Positions 16,283 through 23,791 of a stretch of DNA of 64,000 nucleotides are shown one piece after another; the first letter of the stretch is position 1; each line of letters starts with the position of its first letter. A program made the position numbers and the translations under genes. This DNA comes from Streptomyces spiramyceticus (GTDB taxonomy: Bacteria > Actinomycetota > Actinomycetes > Streptomycetales > Streptomycetaceae): positions 62,001-126,000 of the forward strand of contig NZ_JARBAX010000002.1 in the NCBI RefSeq assembly GCF_028807635.1. The letters run 5' to 3'. The notes beneath the pieces were generated by a model, which saw only the letters and a list, made by a program, of their open reading frames with translations, made no database searches and was not told the origin of the DNA.

Positions 16283-16912
16283 TCAGCGGGCCGCTGCCCG
16301 ACGCAGGGCGTCCGCCGCCCCTCCACCTGTGCGCAGTGGGGAGGGGGCGGCCTCGGCCGCGGCTTCAGCGAGGCCGCTGGGGCGTGATCCGGTGCTCGGG
16401 CGACGGCCGCCACGGCCCTCGCCGAGCACCTGCCAGCCGCCGTTCGTCAGCGTGATGTACGCGCCGCAGCGCAGCCCGTGCAAGGTGCAGGCGTCCCGCA
16501 GGCCCCACATCCATGCCCCGTCCTCCTCGGTCCAACGCTCGTCGCCTTCACGGCAGTAGAGCAGCACCGCGGTCCGTACGGGAGTACGGCGGCGCAGGTC
16601 GTGCGGGATGACCCGGCGCAGGTGCGCGAGCAGGGCGTTGCGGAACTCCCAGCCGTCGGCGGGGACGGGGCGCCGGGCGAACGAGGCGCTGGCGGTGAGC
16701 CGTTCCTCGGAGTCGAGGACGGCGACAACAGCCGTCGACGGTGTCGGCCGGTGCCTGGCGTGCAGCCCGCTGACCACGTCACGCGGATTGCGCAGCAGCG
16801 GGATGCCCGCCGCTGCCCACTCGGACGGTTCGAGCATCCGGCCCAGGCGGTTGACAGTGTCGGCGGACGCGGGGCTCAACGAGGCTGCGGACGGAGCGAA
16901 TCCGAAGGTCAC
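16283..16912 (-). CDS. Conserved hypothetical protein (209 aa)
   Basis: I do not recognise a functional domain. The sequence has a conserved core: SEWAAAGIPLLRNPRDVVSGLH, then STAVVAVLDSEERLTASASF, a VPADGWEFRNALLAHLRRVIPHDLRRR helix, RTAVLLYCREGD, and DGAWMWGLRDACTLHGLRCGAYITLT. The alternating strands and helices suggest a RadC- or JAB-like alpha-beta fold: the V-A-V-L-D, N-A-L-L and C-R-E-G-D order recalls it, but the metal-binding His residues are not evident. The C-terminal 45 residues are Arg/Ala-rich and disordered. GTG 16912 is preferred because GGAGGACC directly precedes it. It may be transcribed with the helicase gene 215 bases upstream. Confidence 0.65.
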   Translation of the reverse strand: MTFGFAPSAASLSPASADTVNRLGRMLEPSEWAAAGIPLLRNPRDVVSGLHARHRPTPSTAVVAVLDSEERLTASASFARRPVPADGWEFRNALLAHLRRVIPHDLRRRTPVRTAVLLYCREGDERWTEEDGAWMWGLRDACTLHGLRCGAYITLTNGGWQVLGEGRGGRRPSTGSRPSGLAEAAAEAAPSPLRTGGGAADALRRAAAR

Positions 16913-17127
16913 GGTCCTCCCTTCGCATACGCGCCCACAGTGCGGGCAGGGTCGGTTGGGGGCGCACCGCGACACAGCCCATCCGGTCCGCGGCGGGCCG
17001 TGCGGGGAGCACTTCAATTCTCGCTGCCCCGTGAGGATGCGGCAACGAGCAATTGGCCCGGCTGACGGGAATCTGCGGGTATGACGTGGATATCCCTGCC
17101 CAAGCTGTCCACGGACGAAGCATCCCG

Positions 17128-19287
17128 TCACGTCTGAACGGCGAGGACCAGCGGAAACACCCCTTGCGCTCCGGCTCGGCGCAACAGCCTGGCCGCAACC
17201 GCGAGCGTCCAGCCGGTGTCCGAGCGGTCGTCCACCAGGAGCACTGGGCCACCGGCCCCGGCCAACGCGTCCGCCAGCTCCGGCGGCACCGTCAGCGCCT
17301 GGTGAAGTGCCCTCACCCGCTGGGCACTGTTGGTGTTCGGCATCCGCCCCGGCGCCTCGGGGGTGTACGCGACGGAACCGAGCAGCGGCATCCTGCCGAC
17401 CTCCGCGATCCGGCTGCCGAGCGACTGGATGAGTTCCGGTCTGCTGTGCGAGGCGACCGTGACCACTCCGACCGGACGGGCAGGGGCGTTCGCTTCGCCT
17501 GACGCCCAACCGCCGGGCCCCTTCGCCCAGTCGGCCAGCACACTCACGACGGCGCTCGCCACATCGTCGGGCACGGGGCCGTCCTGTGACTGCGCCGCGA
17601 GCAGCGGGCGGAGCCGGTTGCCCCAGCCGATGTCCGAAAGCCGCCCCAACGCCCGTCCTGGGAAGGCCTGTTCCCCTTGCGAGATGCGGCCCTTGAGGTC
17701 CACTCCGACCGCCACGAGGCCCGTCGGCCACATCTTGCGCGGCTCGACCTCGACACCGGGCCGGCCGAGTTCGCCGCGCGCCGCATCCAGGGCGCCGGTG
17801 GACACCGCGTCGGTGAACCTGGCACCCGCACAGTTGTCACAGCGGCCGCACGGCGCTGCCTCCTCGTCGTCCAACTGCCGCCGCAGGAACTCCATCCGGC
17901 ACCCCGTTGCCGACGCGTAGTCCCGCATGGCCTGCTGTTCGGCCGCACGCTGGCGCGCAACCCAGGCATAGCGATCGGCGTCGTACACCCACGGCTGCCC
18001 CGTGGCGGTCCAGCCGCCCTTCACCCTGTGCACAGCTCCGTCGACGTCGAGAACCTTGAGCATCGCCTCCAGGCGCGTACGCCTCAGGTCGACGATCGGC
18101 TCCAGGGCGGGCAGTGAGAGCGGGCGCTCGGACCGGGCCAGCGTGTCGAGTGTGCGGCGTACCTGCTCTTCCGGCGGGAAGGCGACCGAGGCGAAGTACT
18201 GCCAGATCGCCTCGTCCTCGCGGCCCGGCAGAAGCAGCACTTCGGCATGCTCCACACCTCGGCCGGCGCGACCCACCTGCTGGTAATAGGCAATGGGCGA
18301 CGAGGGCGACCCCAGGTGCACCACGAAACCGAGATCGGGCTTGTCGAAGCCCATGCCCAGCGCGGAGGTGGCGACGAGAGCCTTGACCCGGTTGGCGAGC
18401 AGATCCTCCTCGGCCTGCATCCGCTCCGCGTTCTCGGTTCTGCCGGTGTACGAGGCGACGGTGTGCCCGCACTGCCGCAAGTACGCCGTGACCTCCTCGG
18501 CGGCTGCGACCGTGAGGGTGTAGATGATCCCGGAGCCGGGGAGCTCGCCGAGGTGATCTGCCAGCCAGGCCAGCCGGTGTGCCGCGTCCGGGAGTTGGAG
18601 CACGCCCAGGCTCAGGCTCTCCCGGTCCAGCGGGCCACGCAGTACGAGTGCGTCGGTGTCCGCACCCGTCCCCAGCTGCTCGGCGACGTCGGCGGTCACC
18701 CGGGCGTTCGCCGTTGCCGTAGTGGCCAGCACCGGAACGCCCGGCGGGAGCTCCGCCAGCATGGTGCGCAGACGCCGGTAGTCGGGCCGGAAGTCGTGAC
18801 CCCAGTCGGAGATGCAATGGGCCTCGTCCACCACCAGCAGTCCGGTGGCGGCGGAAAGCTTCGGCAGTACCTGGTCGCGGAAATCGGGGTTGTTGAGCCG
18901 CTCGGGGCTGACCAGCAGCACGTCCACCTCGCCCGCCGAGACCTCGCCCTGGACCGTGTCCCACTCCTCCGTGTTGGACGAGTTGATGGTCCGGGCGCGG
19001 ATGCCTGCCCGCGCCGCCGCCTCGACCTGGTTGCGCATGAGCGCGAGCAGCGGGGAAACAATCACGGTGGGGCCACTGCCGCGCTCACGCAGCAGGGAAG
19101 TGGCGACGAAGTACACGGCGGACTTGCCCCAGCCGGTTCGCTGCACGACCAGGGCCCGGCGCTTGTCGGCGACGAGCGCCTCAATGGCCCGCCACTGGTC
19201 CTCGCGCAGCCTGGCGGTGCCGGTGGTGTCTCCGACGAGGCGGGCGAGTACGGAATCGGCCGAGGACCTGAGATCTGCGTTGGTCAT
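17128..19287 (-). CDS. RecQ-like ATP-dependent DNA helicase with PRTase-like C-terminus (719 aa)
   Basis: An SF2 helicase that unwinds DNA 3'-5' in repair and recombination. Walker A is QRTGWGKSAVYF (about residue 52), DEAH is VVDEAHCISDWGHDFRPDY (RecQ-type), and motifs III-VI include ATTATAN, YTGRTE, ATSALGMGFDKPDLGFV and QQVGRAGRG. A zinc-binding set follows (CRMEFLRRQLDDEEAAPCGRCDNC, read in parts). Past the RecQ core, the last 180 residues contain GPVLLVDDRSDTGWTL, which matches the PRPP-binding loop of type I phosphoribosyltransferases, so the protein looks like a RecQ-PRTase fusion. ATG 19287 is used. The promoter region holds two DnaA-like boxes and is shared with the divergent DUF4192 gene. 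Confidence 0.9.
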   Translation of the reverse strand: MTNADLRSSADSVLARLVGDTTGTARLREDQWRAIEALVADKRRALVVQRTGWGKSAVYFVATSLLRERGSGPTVIVSPLLALMRNQVEAAARAGIRARTINSSNTEEWDTVQGEVSAGEVDVLLVSPERLNNPDFRDQVLPKLSAATGLLVVDEAHCISDWGHDFRPDYRRLRTMLAELPPGVPVLATTATANARVTADVAEQLGTGADTDALVLRGPLDRESLSLGVLQLPDAAHRLAWLADHLGELPGSGIIYTLTVAAAEEVTAYLRQCGHTVASYTGRTENAERMQAEEDLLANRVKALVATSALGMGFDKPDLGFVVHLGSPSSPIAYYQQVGRAGRGVEHAEVLLLPGREDEAIWQYFASVAFPPEEQVRRTLDTLARSERPLSLPALEPIVDLRRTRLEAMLKVLDVDGAVHRVKGGWTATGQPWVYDADRYAWVARQRAAEQQAMRDYASATGCRMEFLRRQLDDEEAAPCGRCDNCAGARFTDAVSTGALDAARGELGRPGVEVEPRKMWPTGLVAVGVDLKGRISQGEQAFPGRALGRLSDIGWGNRLRPLLAAQSQDGPVPDDVASAVVSVLADWAKGPGGWASGEANAPARPVGVVTVASHSRPELIQSLGSRIAEVGRMPLLGSVAYTPEAPGRMPNTNSAQRVRALHQALTVPPELADALAGAGGPVLLVDDRSDTGWTLAVAARLLRRAGAQGVFPLVLAVQT

Positions 19288-19332
19288 GCCCCCATGCAAC
19301 CTGATGCATCGGACATTGTGCGAATGCGGCCT

Positions 19333-19364
19333 CAACCCTGTGAATAAAGTTATCCACAGGGTTG
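19333..19364. promoter_or_regulatory. Inverted pair of DnaA-like boxes between recQ-like and DUF4192 genes
   Basis: A 15-base near-perfect inverted repeat (14 of 15) around AG. Its inner halves are TGTGAATAA (19339-19347; reverse TTATTCACA) and TTATCCACA (19350-19358). Both fit the general DnaA-box pattern TTWTNCACA. The region lies centrally between two divergent starts. Confidence 0.6.
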
Positions 19365-19398
19365 GCGGCGCTGGCGGTGTCTGCGGGACCGTCGAGCC

Positions 19399-20706
19399 AT
19401 GAACAAGCACCACGAACCCACAGGGCCCTCCGCCGGCGACCAGATCACCCTCCGAGGCCCCGCCGAACTGGCCGACGCGCTTCCCTACCTCATGGGCTTC
19501 CATCCGACAGACAGCGTGGTCATGGTCGCGCTGCACGGCCGCCGGGGCCGGTTCGGCGGGCGGCTCAGGCTCGGTATCCCGGGCTCGCCGAAGGAATGGG
19601 CGCCCGTCTCCGACCAGCTTGCCGAGTGTCTGGTGACGGGCAGCGAGCGTCGTGGGGACCGTCCCGAAGGCATCGTCGTCTTCCTCTGCCAGGACCCGGC
19701 CGAGGGCGAGACGAGCAGGCAGGTGATGGAGCGGCTGCGCCCCTTCGCGCAACGGCTGCGCACCGCGTGCGGCGCGCTCGACGTCCCCGTGTTCGAAGCA
19801 CTGTGCATCTCCGACGGCAGGTACTGGTCGTACTGCTGCCCCGACGCGCGCTGCTGCCCGCCCGAGGGCAACGTTCTGGCCCTGCCCGGCACCTCGGTCA
19901 TGGCCGCGGCCGCCGCCTACGCCGGTATCCAAGTCCGTGGATCGCTACGGGAGATGGAGGCTCGGCTGGCGCCCCGGCCGGAGTCTCCTGCCGCTCAGGA
20001 GCAGGTGCGGGCACTGGACGCGGCGGGTCTCGCCCTGGTGCCCAGAATCCTGAGCGGAGCCCAGCGGGAGCAGGTCGGAGCCGAGACTCTCGACCTGGCG
20101 CGGCGGCTCATGAAGCGCCTCGGGGACAGCCGGCCTGCCACGACGCGCTGGCCGGAGGCGGATGCCGCGGACGACGGACTCATCGGCCATGACGAGGCTG
20201 CCGCAGTCATTCTCGGGCTGCAGGACCGCGAGACCAGGGACCGGGCGGCGGAGTGGATGGAGGGCCCCGACGCGGAGCCGGCGCTGCGGCTGTGGCGGGC
20301 GCTCGCCCGCCGCTGCACCGGACCGTACGACACTCATGCCGCCGCCCCGCTCACCCTTGCCGGATGGGTTGCCTGGTCGACCGGTGACGAACCGGGCGCG
20401 AGGGTCGCCCTCGGCCTCGCCCTTCGGTTCGATCCCGATTACCAGTTCGCCCAGCTCCTGCACCAGGCGTGCAATGAAGGCCTCGATCCGGAGGCGCTGA
20501 GGCGTTGCCTCCGCCAGGAACGCGCGGAGCGCACGCACCCCAGCCCTCGCCCCCGCGCCGTACGCAGGCAGGCCACGGCGCGTTCCGCCCGGCCGTCAGT
20601 GACCAGGAAGGGGAACCGGCCCACCAAGGCGCGTCCCGGCGCAGCCGCCGCACGGGGGCGCGTCCGGAGGCGGGACGGGCAGCGTGGGGGCAGGAGCGGG
20701 CGATGA
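19399..20706 (+). CDS. DUF4192 domain protein (435 aa)
   Basis: The DUF4192 family is confined mostly to actinobacteria and has no known biochemical role. Typical blocks are TLRGPAELADALPYLMGFHPTDSVVMVAL at the N-terminus (residues about 18-45), then a central alpha/beta part with GIVVFLCQDPAEGET, CISDGRYWSYCC, and the C-terminal helical part with LRLWRALARRCTGPYDTHAAAPLTLAGWVAW and QLLHQACNEGLDPE. The last 60 residues are Arg/Pro-rich and disordered. It is divergent from the RecQ-like gene and its stop overlaps an ATG (ATGA at 20703) of the following frame, so transcription probably continues. A link to DNA repair is possible by context only. Confidence 0.85.
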   Translation: MNKHHEPTGPSAGDQITLRGPAELADALPYLMGFHPTDSVVMVALHGRRGRFGGRLRLGIPGSPKEWAPVSDQLAECLVTGSERRGDRPEGIVVFLCQDPAEGETSRQVMERLRPFAQRLRTACGALDVPVFEALCISDGRYWSYCCPDARCCPPEGNVLALPGTSVMAAAAAYAGIQVRGSLREMEARLAPRPESPAAQEQVRALDAAGLALVPRILSGAQREQVGAETLDLARRLMKRLGDSRPATTRWPEADAADDGLIGHDEAAAVILGLQDRETRDRAAEWMEGPDAEPALRLWRALARRCTGPYDTHAAAPLTLAGWVAWSTGDEPGARVALGLALRFDPDYQFAQLLHQACNEGLDPEALRRCLRQERAERTHPSPRPRAVRRQATARSARPSVTRKGNRPTKARPGAAAARGRVRRRDGQRGGRSGR

Positions 20707-20813
20707 CGGCCGTGACCCGGACGCCCGTGCGGCCGTTCCCCTGTGTGGCGGTACCGCGAACGTCCCGCGCCGCTCCGGCCGGCGCCGCTGTCCCCGCGCA
20801 GAGGAGGCATCGT

Positions 20814-22820
20814 ATGACCCTCACTGTCCCGTCCTTTGCCATCGAACGAAGGCCCCTGGCCGGGTCCGCACGGCCTCCCGGTGAGCTGCCCTCCGTCCAC
20901 GGGCTGCTGATCTGTGCGGACCTGCCGGGGCTCGCAGTCTCCGCGGAACACGGACAGCTCACCGGCCAAGGGCTCGAGGGCTTCTACCAGTCGGGCCGCC
21001 GGCTCCTCTCCCGCTGCCAGCTGAGGGTGGCGGGACGGGAACCGGTCGCCGTGCAGGGCAGGCTGCTCTCGGCCGGCCGTGCCCGGTTCGTCTCCGTCGT
21101 GCGTACGCCGGCCGACGGCGGTCCGGACCCCGAGATCGCGGTGGAGCGGCTCCGGCACGCCGAAGGCACAGAGCGGATCACCTTACGCAGCTCGGCGGGC
21201 CGCACCCTGCGGCTCCGTGTGGAGATCGGACTCGGCACCGACCTCGCGGACCTGGGCGCCGTCGCCGCCGGCCGCTCCGGCCCGGAGCTGCCTGCCAGCG
21301 TTCACGCCTCGGGGATGCGCTGGACGGCTGCCGGAGCCCAGGCGGTGGTCACCGCTGATCCACCTCCGGAGGACGCGCTCGCATCCGCCGGTCTGCTGCG
21401 ATGGGAGATCGAGCTGCTGCCCGGCACATCGCGCACGATCGAGCTGCGCATCCGTACGGACCGGGGAGTCCGGCCTGTCGCGAAAGCGGGGTCAGGTCTG
21501 CTCCCCGACGCGACGGCGGAGGGGGACGACCCACGGGTGCGAGAGCTGCTGCGAACCAGCCTCGACGATCTGCGGGCCCTGCTGATGCGCGACCCGCGTC
21601 GGCCCACGGATGTGTATCTGGCGGCGGGAGTGCCCTGGCGTTGCGGGCTTGCGCCCGCCGAGGCGCTGTGGGCGGCGCGCATGACGCTGCCACTCGGTAC
21701 CCGGCTCGCCGCAGCCACACTGCGCACTGTCGCTCGTACGCAGCTACGGAACCCAGGGCCCGACCAGGGGCGCATCCCGGGACCGCTGAGGGACGCGGGC
21801 CCGTACCTCCCGCCCAGTTGTACGGGCGTAGAGGCGACACTGGCCTTCCCCGTGGTGCTCGCCGAGGCGAGGCGATGGGGGATGGCGGCGCAGGACCTGG
21901 AGGAGCTGCTGCCCGTGGCGGAGGGCTGCCTCCTCTGGTTGCGCAGGGCGGCCGGAGACGACGGCTGCCTACGGGAACGGGATCCAGCCGGACACCGGCG
22001 CAGCGAGACGCAGGCTCACGCCCACCGGGCGGCGCTGCTCGGCGCCGATCTGCTCGCGGCGTACAACCGCCCAGGTGCCGAATGGTGGCGCGAGTGGGCC
22101 AGGGCACTGCGCCGCACCTTCCAGGAGAACTTCTGGATCGACGACCGGGCGGGCGGCCGCCCGGCAGCGGCCCGCTCGGCTGCGGGACGGCTCGTGCCGC
22201 ACCTCGGTTGCGGCGCCGCCCACCTCCTGGACACCGGCCTCCTCGGAGCGGGCCGGCTCGCGCCCGGCCTGCTGGACAAGGTGCAGACCGAGCAAGTGGC
22301 GAGGCTGCTGGGCAGTCCCGCCATGGACTCCGGCTGGGGGCTGCGCAGCCTCGGGGCCAGGGAGAGCGGTCACAACCCCTTCGGCCACCGCGGCGGCGCC
22401 GTGCGGGTCCATGAGACCGCCGTCGCCGTGGCGGGACTCGCGGCGGCCGGATACGAGAAAGAGACGGCGTCCCTGCTGCGTGGCGTCCTCGACGCGGCGG
22501 AAACCTTCGGCAACCGGCTGCCCGAGATGTACGCGGGAGAGCAGCGCACCGCGGGCAGTCATCCCGTACCGCACCCGGCCGCGTGCAGGCCTGCGGCCGT
22601 GGCGGCCGCCGCCGGGATCCATCTGCTCACCGCTCTCGCCGGCATCCGCCCCGACGCCCCGGCGGGCACGGTGGCACTGTCGCCCGTGCACTGCGCGCCG
22701 CTCGGAGCGGTGCAGTTCTCGGGACTGCGCGTCGCGGGGGAGCCCTTCGCCGTACGGATCAGCAGGCTGGGCCTCGGCATGATCGAGGAAGCCGCCGACA
22801 AGCTCCAGTTGGGGGTGTGA
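20814..22820 (+). CDS. Glycogen-debranching-type glycoside hydrolase (668 aa)
   Basis: The protein has an N-terminal GDE_N_bis beta domain (about residues 20-230; GLLICADLPGLAVSAEHGQLTGQGLEGFYQSGRRLLSRCQL in pieces) and a C-terminal (alpha/alpha)6 barrel of the amylo-1,6-glucosidase type, with DVYLAAGVPWRCGLAPAEALWAARMTLPLG and GWGLRSLGARESGHNPFGHRGGAVRVHETA. Related enzymes act on alpha-glucans or on other sugars, and the true substrate is unknown. I chose ATG 20814 because GAGGAGG is 7 bases upstream, though an in-frame ATG at 20703 would overlap the DUF4192 stop. If the upstream start is used, 37 further residues are added. The next gene begins within 100 bases. Confidence 0.82.
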   Translation: MTLTVPSFAIERRPLAGSARPPGELPSVHGLLICADLPGLAVSAEHGQLTGQGLEGFYQSGRRLLSRCQLRVAGREPVAVQGRLLSAGRARFVSVVRTPADGGPDPEIAVERLRHAEGTERITLRSSAGRTLRLRVEIGLGTDLADLGAVAAGRSGPELPASVHASGMRWTAAGAQAVVTADPPPEDALASAGLLRWEIELLPGTSRTIELRIRTDRGVRPVAKAGSGLLPDATAEGDDPRVRELLRTSLDDLRALLMRDPRRPTDVYLAAGVPWRCGLAPAEALWAARMTLPLGTRLAAATLRTVARTQLRNPGPDQGRIPGPLRDAGPYLPPSCTGVEATLAFPVVLAEARRWGMAAQDLEELLPVAEGCLLWLRRAAGDDGCLRERDPAGHRRSETQAHAHRAALLGADLLAAYNRPGAEWWREWARALRRTFQENFWIDDRAGGRPAAARSAAGRLVPHLGCGAAHLLDTGLLGAGRLAPGLLDKVQTEQVARLLGSPAMDSGWGLRSLGARESGHNPFGHRGGAVRVHETAVAVAGLAAAGYEKETASLLRGVLDAAETFGNRLPEMYAGEQRTAGSHPVPHPAACRPAAVAAAAGIHLLTALAGIRPDAPAGTVALSPVHCAPLGAVQFSGLRVAGEPFAVRISRLGLGMIEEAADKLQLGV

Positions 22821-22890
22821 CCGTGAATGCCGACGGGTGGCGCCGAGAGGGCGAAACCGACATCAGCAGCCCCGGCGCAGGGACTGTTTA

Positions 22891-22905
22891 TCGTCAAGCA
22901 GACGA
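22891..22905. promoter_or_regulatory. Inverted repeat in the NUDIX regulator promoter
   Basis: TCGTC-AAGCA-GACGA, followed immediately by a -10-like TATGAT (22907-22912), which ends 6 bases before ATG 22919. It is well placed to be an autoregulatory operator of the NrtR-like protein. Confidence 0.5.
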
Positions 22906-22918
22906 CTATGATCGCGGC

Positions 22919-23683
22919 ATGTCGCCCTACGACCCATCCGCCTTTCCTCCCTTTGCCGTCACCGTGGATCTGGTCGTACTGACCGTGCGCCGTCACGCGC
23001 TCTGCGCACTGGTCGTACGCCGCGGCGAGCCGCCGTACCAGGGCCGGTGGGCGCTGCCCGGCGGCTTTGTACGGGCGGAGGAGGATCTCGGGGCTGCGGC
23101 GGCACGGGAACTCGCCGAGGAAACCGGACTGTGCGCGCACGAACCGGGAACCCCGGCGCTCGGAAACGGGGCCCACCTCGAACAGCTCGCCACCTACGGC
23201 GACCCCAAGCGGGACCCCCGCATGCGTGTGGTCAGCGTGGCCTATTTGGTGCTCGCACCGGACCTTCCCGCGCCCCGGGCGGGCGGCGACGCGAACAGCG
23301 TGCGCTGGGCGACGGTCGAGGCCCTGCTCAACCAGGAGAGGGCCTTCGGCCGTGAGGAGGAGCAGTCGGCCCCCCTCGCTTTTGATCATGCGCAGATCCT
23401 CGGAGACGGCGTGGAGCGCGCCCGCTCCAAGATCGAGTACTCGTCGCTCGCCACCGCCTTCTGCCCTCCGGAGTTCACGGTGGGTGAACTGCGCCGGGTG
23501 TACGAAGCCGTGTGGGGCGTCGCTCTCGACCCTCGCAACTTCCATCGCAAGGTCACCGGCACCCCGGGCTTCCTCGTCCCCGCGGGCGGCACCACGACCC
23601 GGCAGGGCGGCCGCCCCGCCCAGCTCTTCCGGGCGGGCGGAGCGACGCTGCTCAATCCGCCGATGCTGCGCCCCGAGGTCTGA
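22919..23683 (+). CDS. NrtR-like NUDIX protein with winged-helix C-terminus (254 aa)
   Basis: An N-terminal NUDIX domain (about residues 15-150) carries the box GGFVRAEEDLGAAAARELAEETGL, read with G, E and REx2EE residues in place; QGRWALPGG precedes it. The C-terminal part (from about 165, with SSLATAFCPPEFTVGELRRVYEAVWG and NFHRKVTGTPGFL) is the winged helix of the NrtR family, which senses ADP-ribose or related compounds and regulates NAD metabolism genes. Whether hydrolase activity is kept is uncertain. ATG 22919 is chosen because a -10-like box is just before it (leaderless); GTG 22823 would lengthen it by 32 residues, overlapping the operator. Target genes other than itself are not visible nearby. 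Confidence 0.85.
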   Translation: MSPYDPSAFPPFAVTVDLVVLTVRRHALCALVVRRGEPPYQGRWALPGGFVRAEEDLGAAAARELAEETGLCAHEPGTPALGNGAHLEQLATYGDPKRDPRMRVVSVAYLVLAPDLPAPRAGGDANSVRWATVEALLNQERAFGREEEQSAPLAFDHAQILGDGVERARSKIEYSSLATAFCPPEFTVGELRRVYEAVWGVALDPRNFHRKVTGTPGFLVPAGGTTTRQGGRPAQLFRAGGATLLNPPMLRPEV

Positions 23684-23791
23684 CACCCGCACACCCGCAG
23701 TTCCCGCGCTGCACGAAAAGTCGGAAATGTCGCGTTATCTTGCTGCGGTACGCCCTGCCGCCGAGCGGTCTCACCTTCCGCGAGAGAAGCG

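Noticed and set aside
16283..17731. Longer start for the conserved hypothetical at 16912
   Set aside because: The upstream extension has no ribosome-binding site and no conserved pattern, whereas GTG 16912 follows GGAGGACC.
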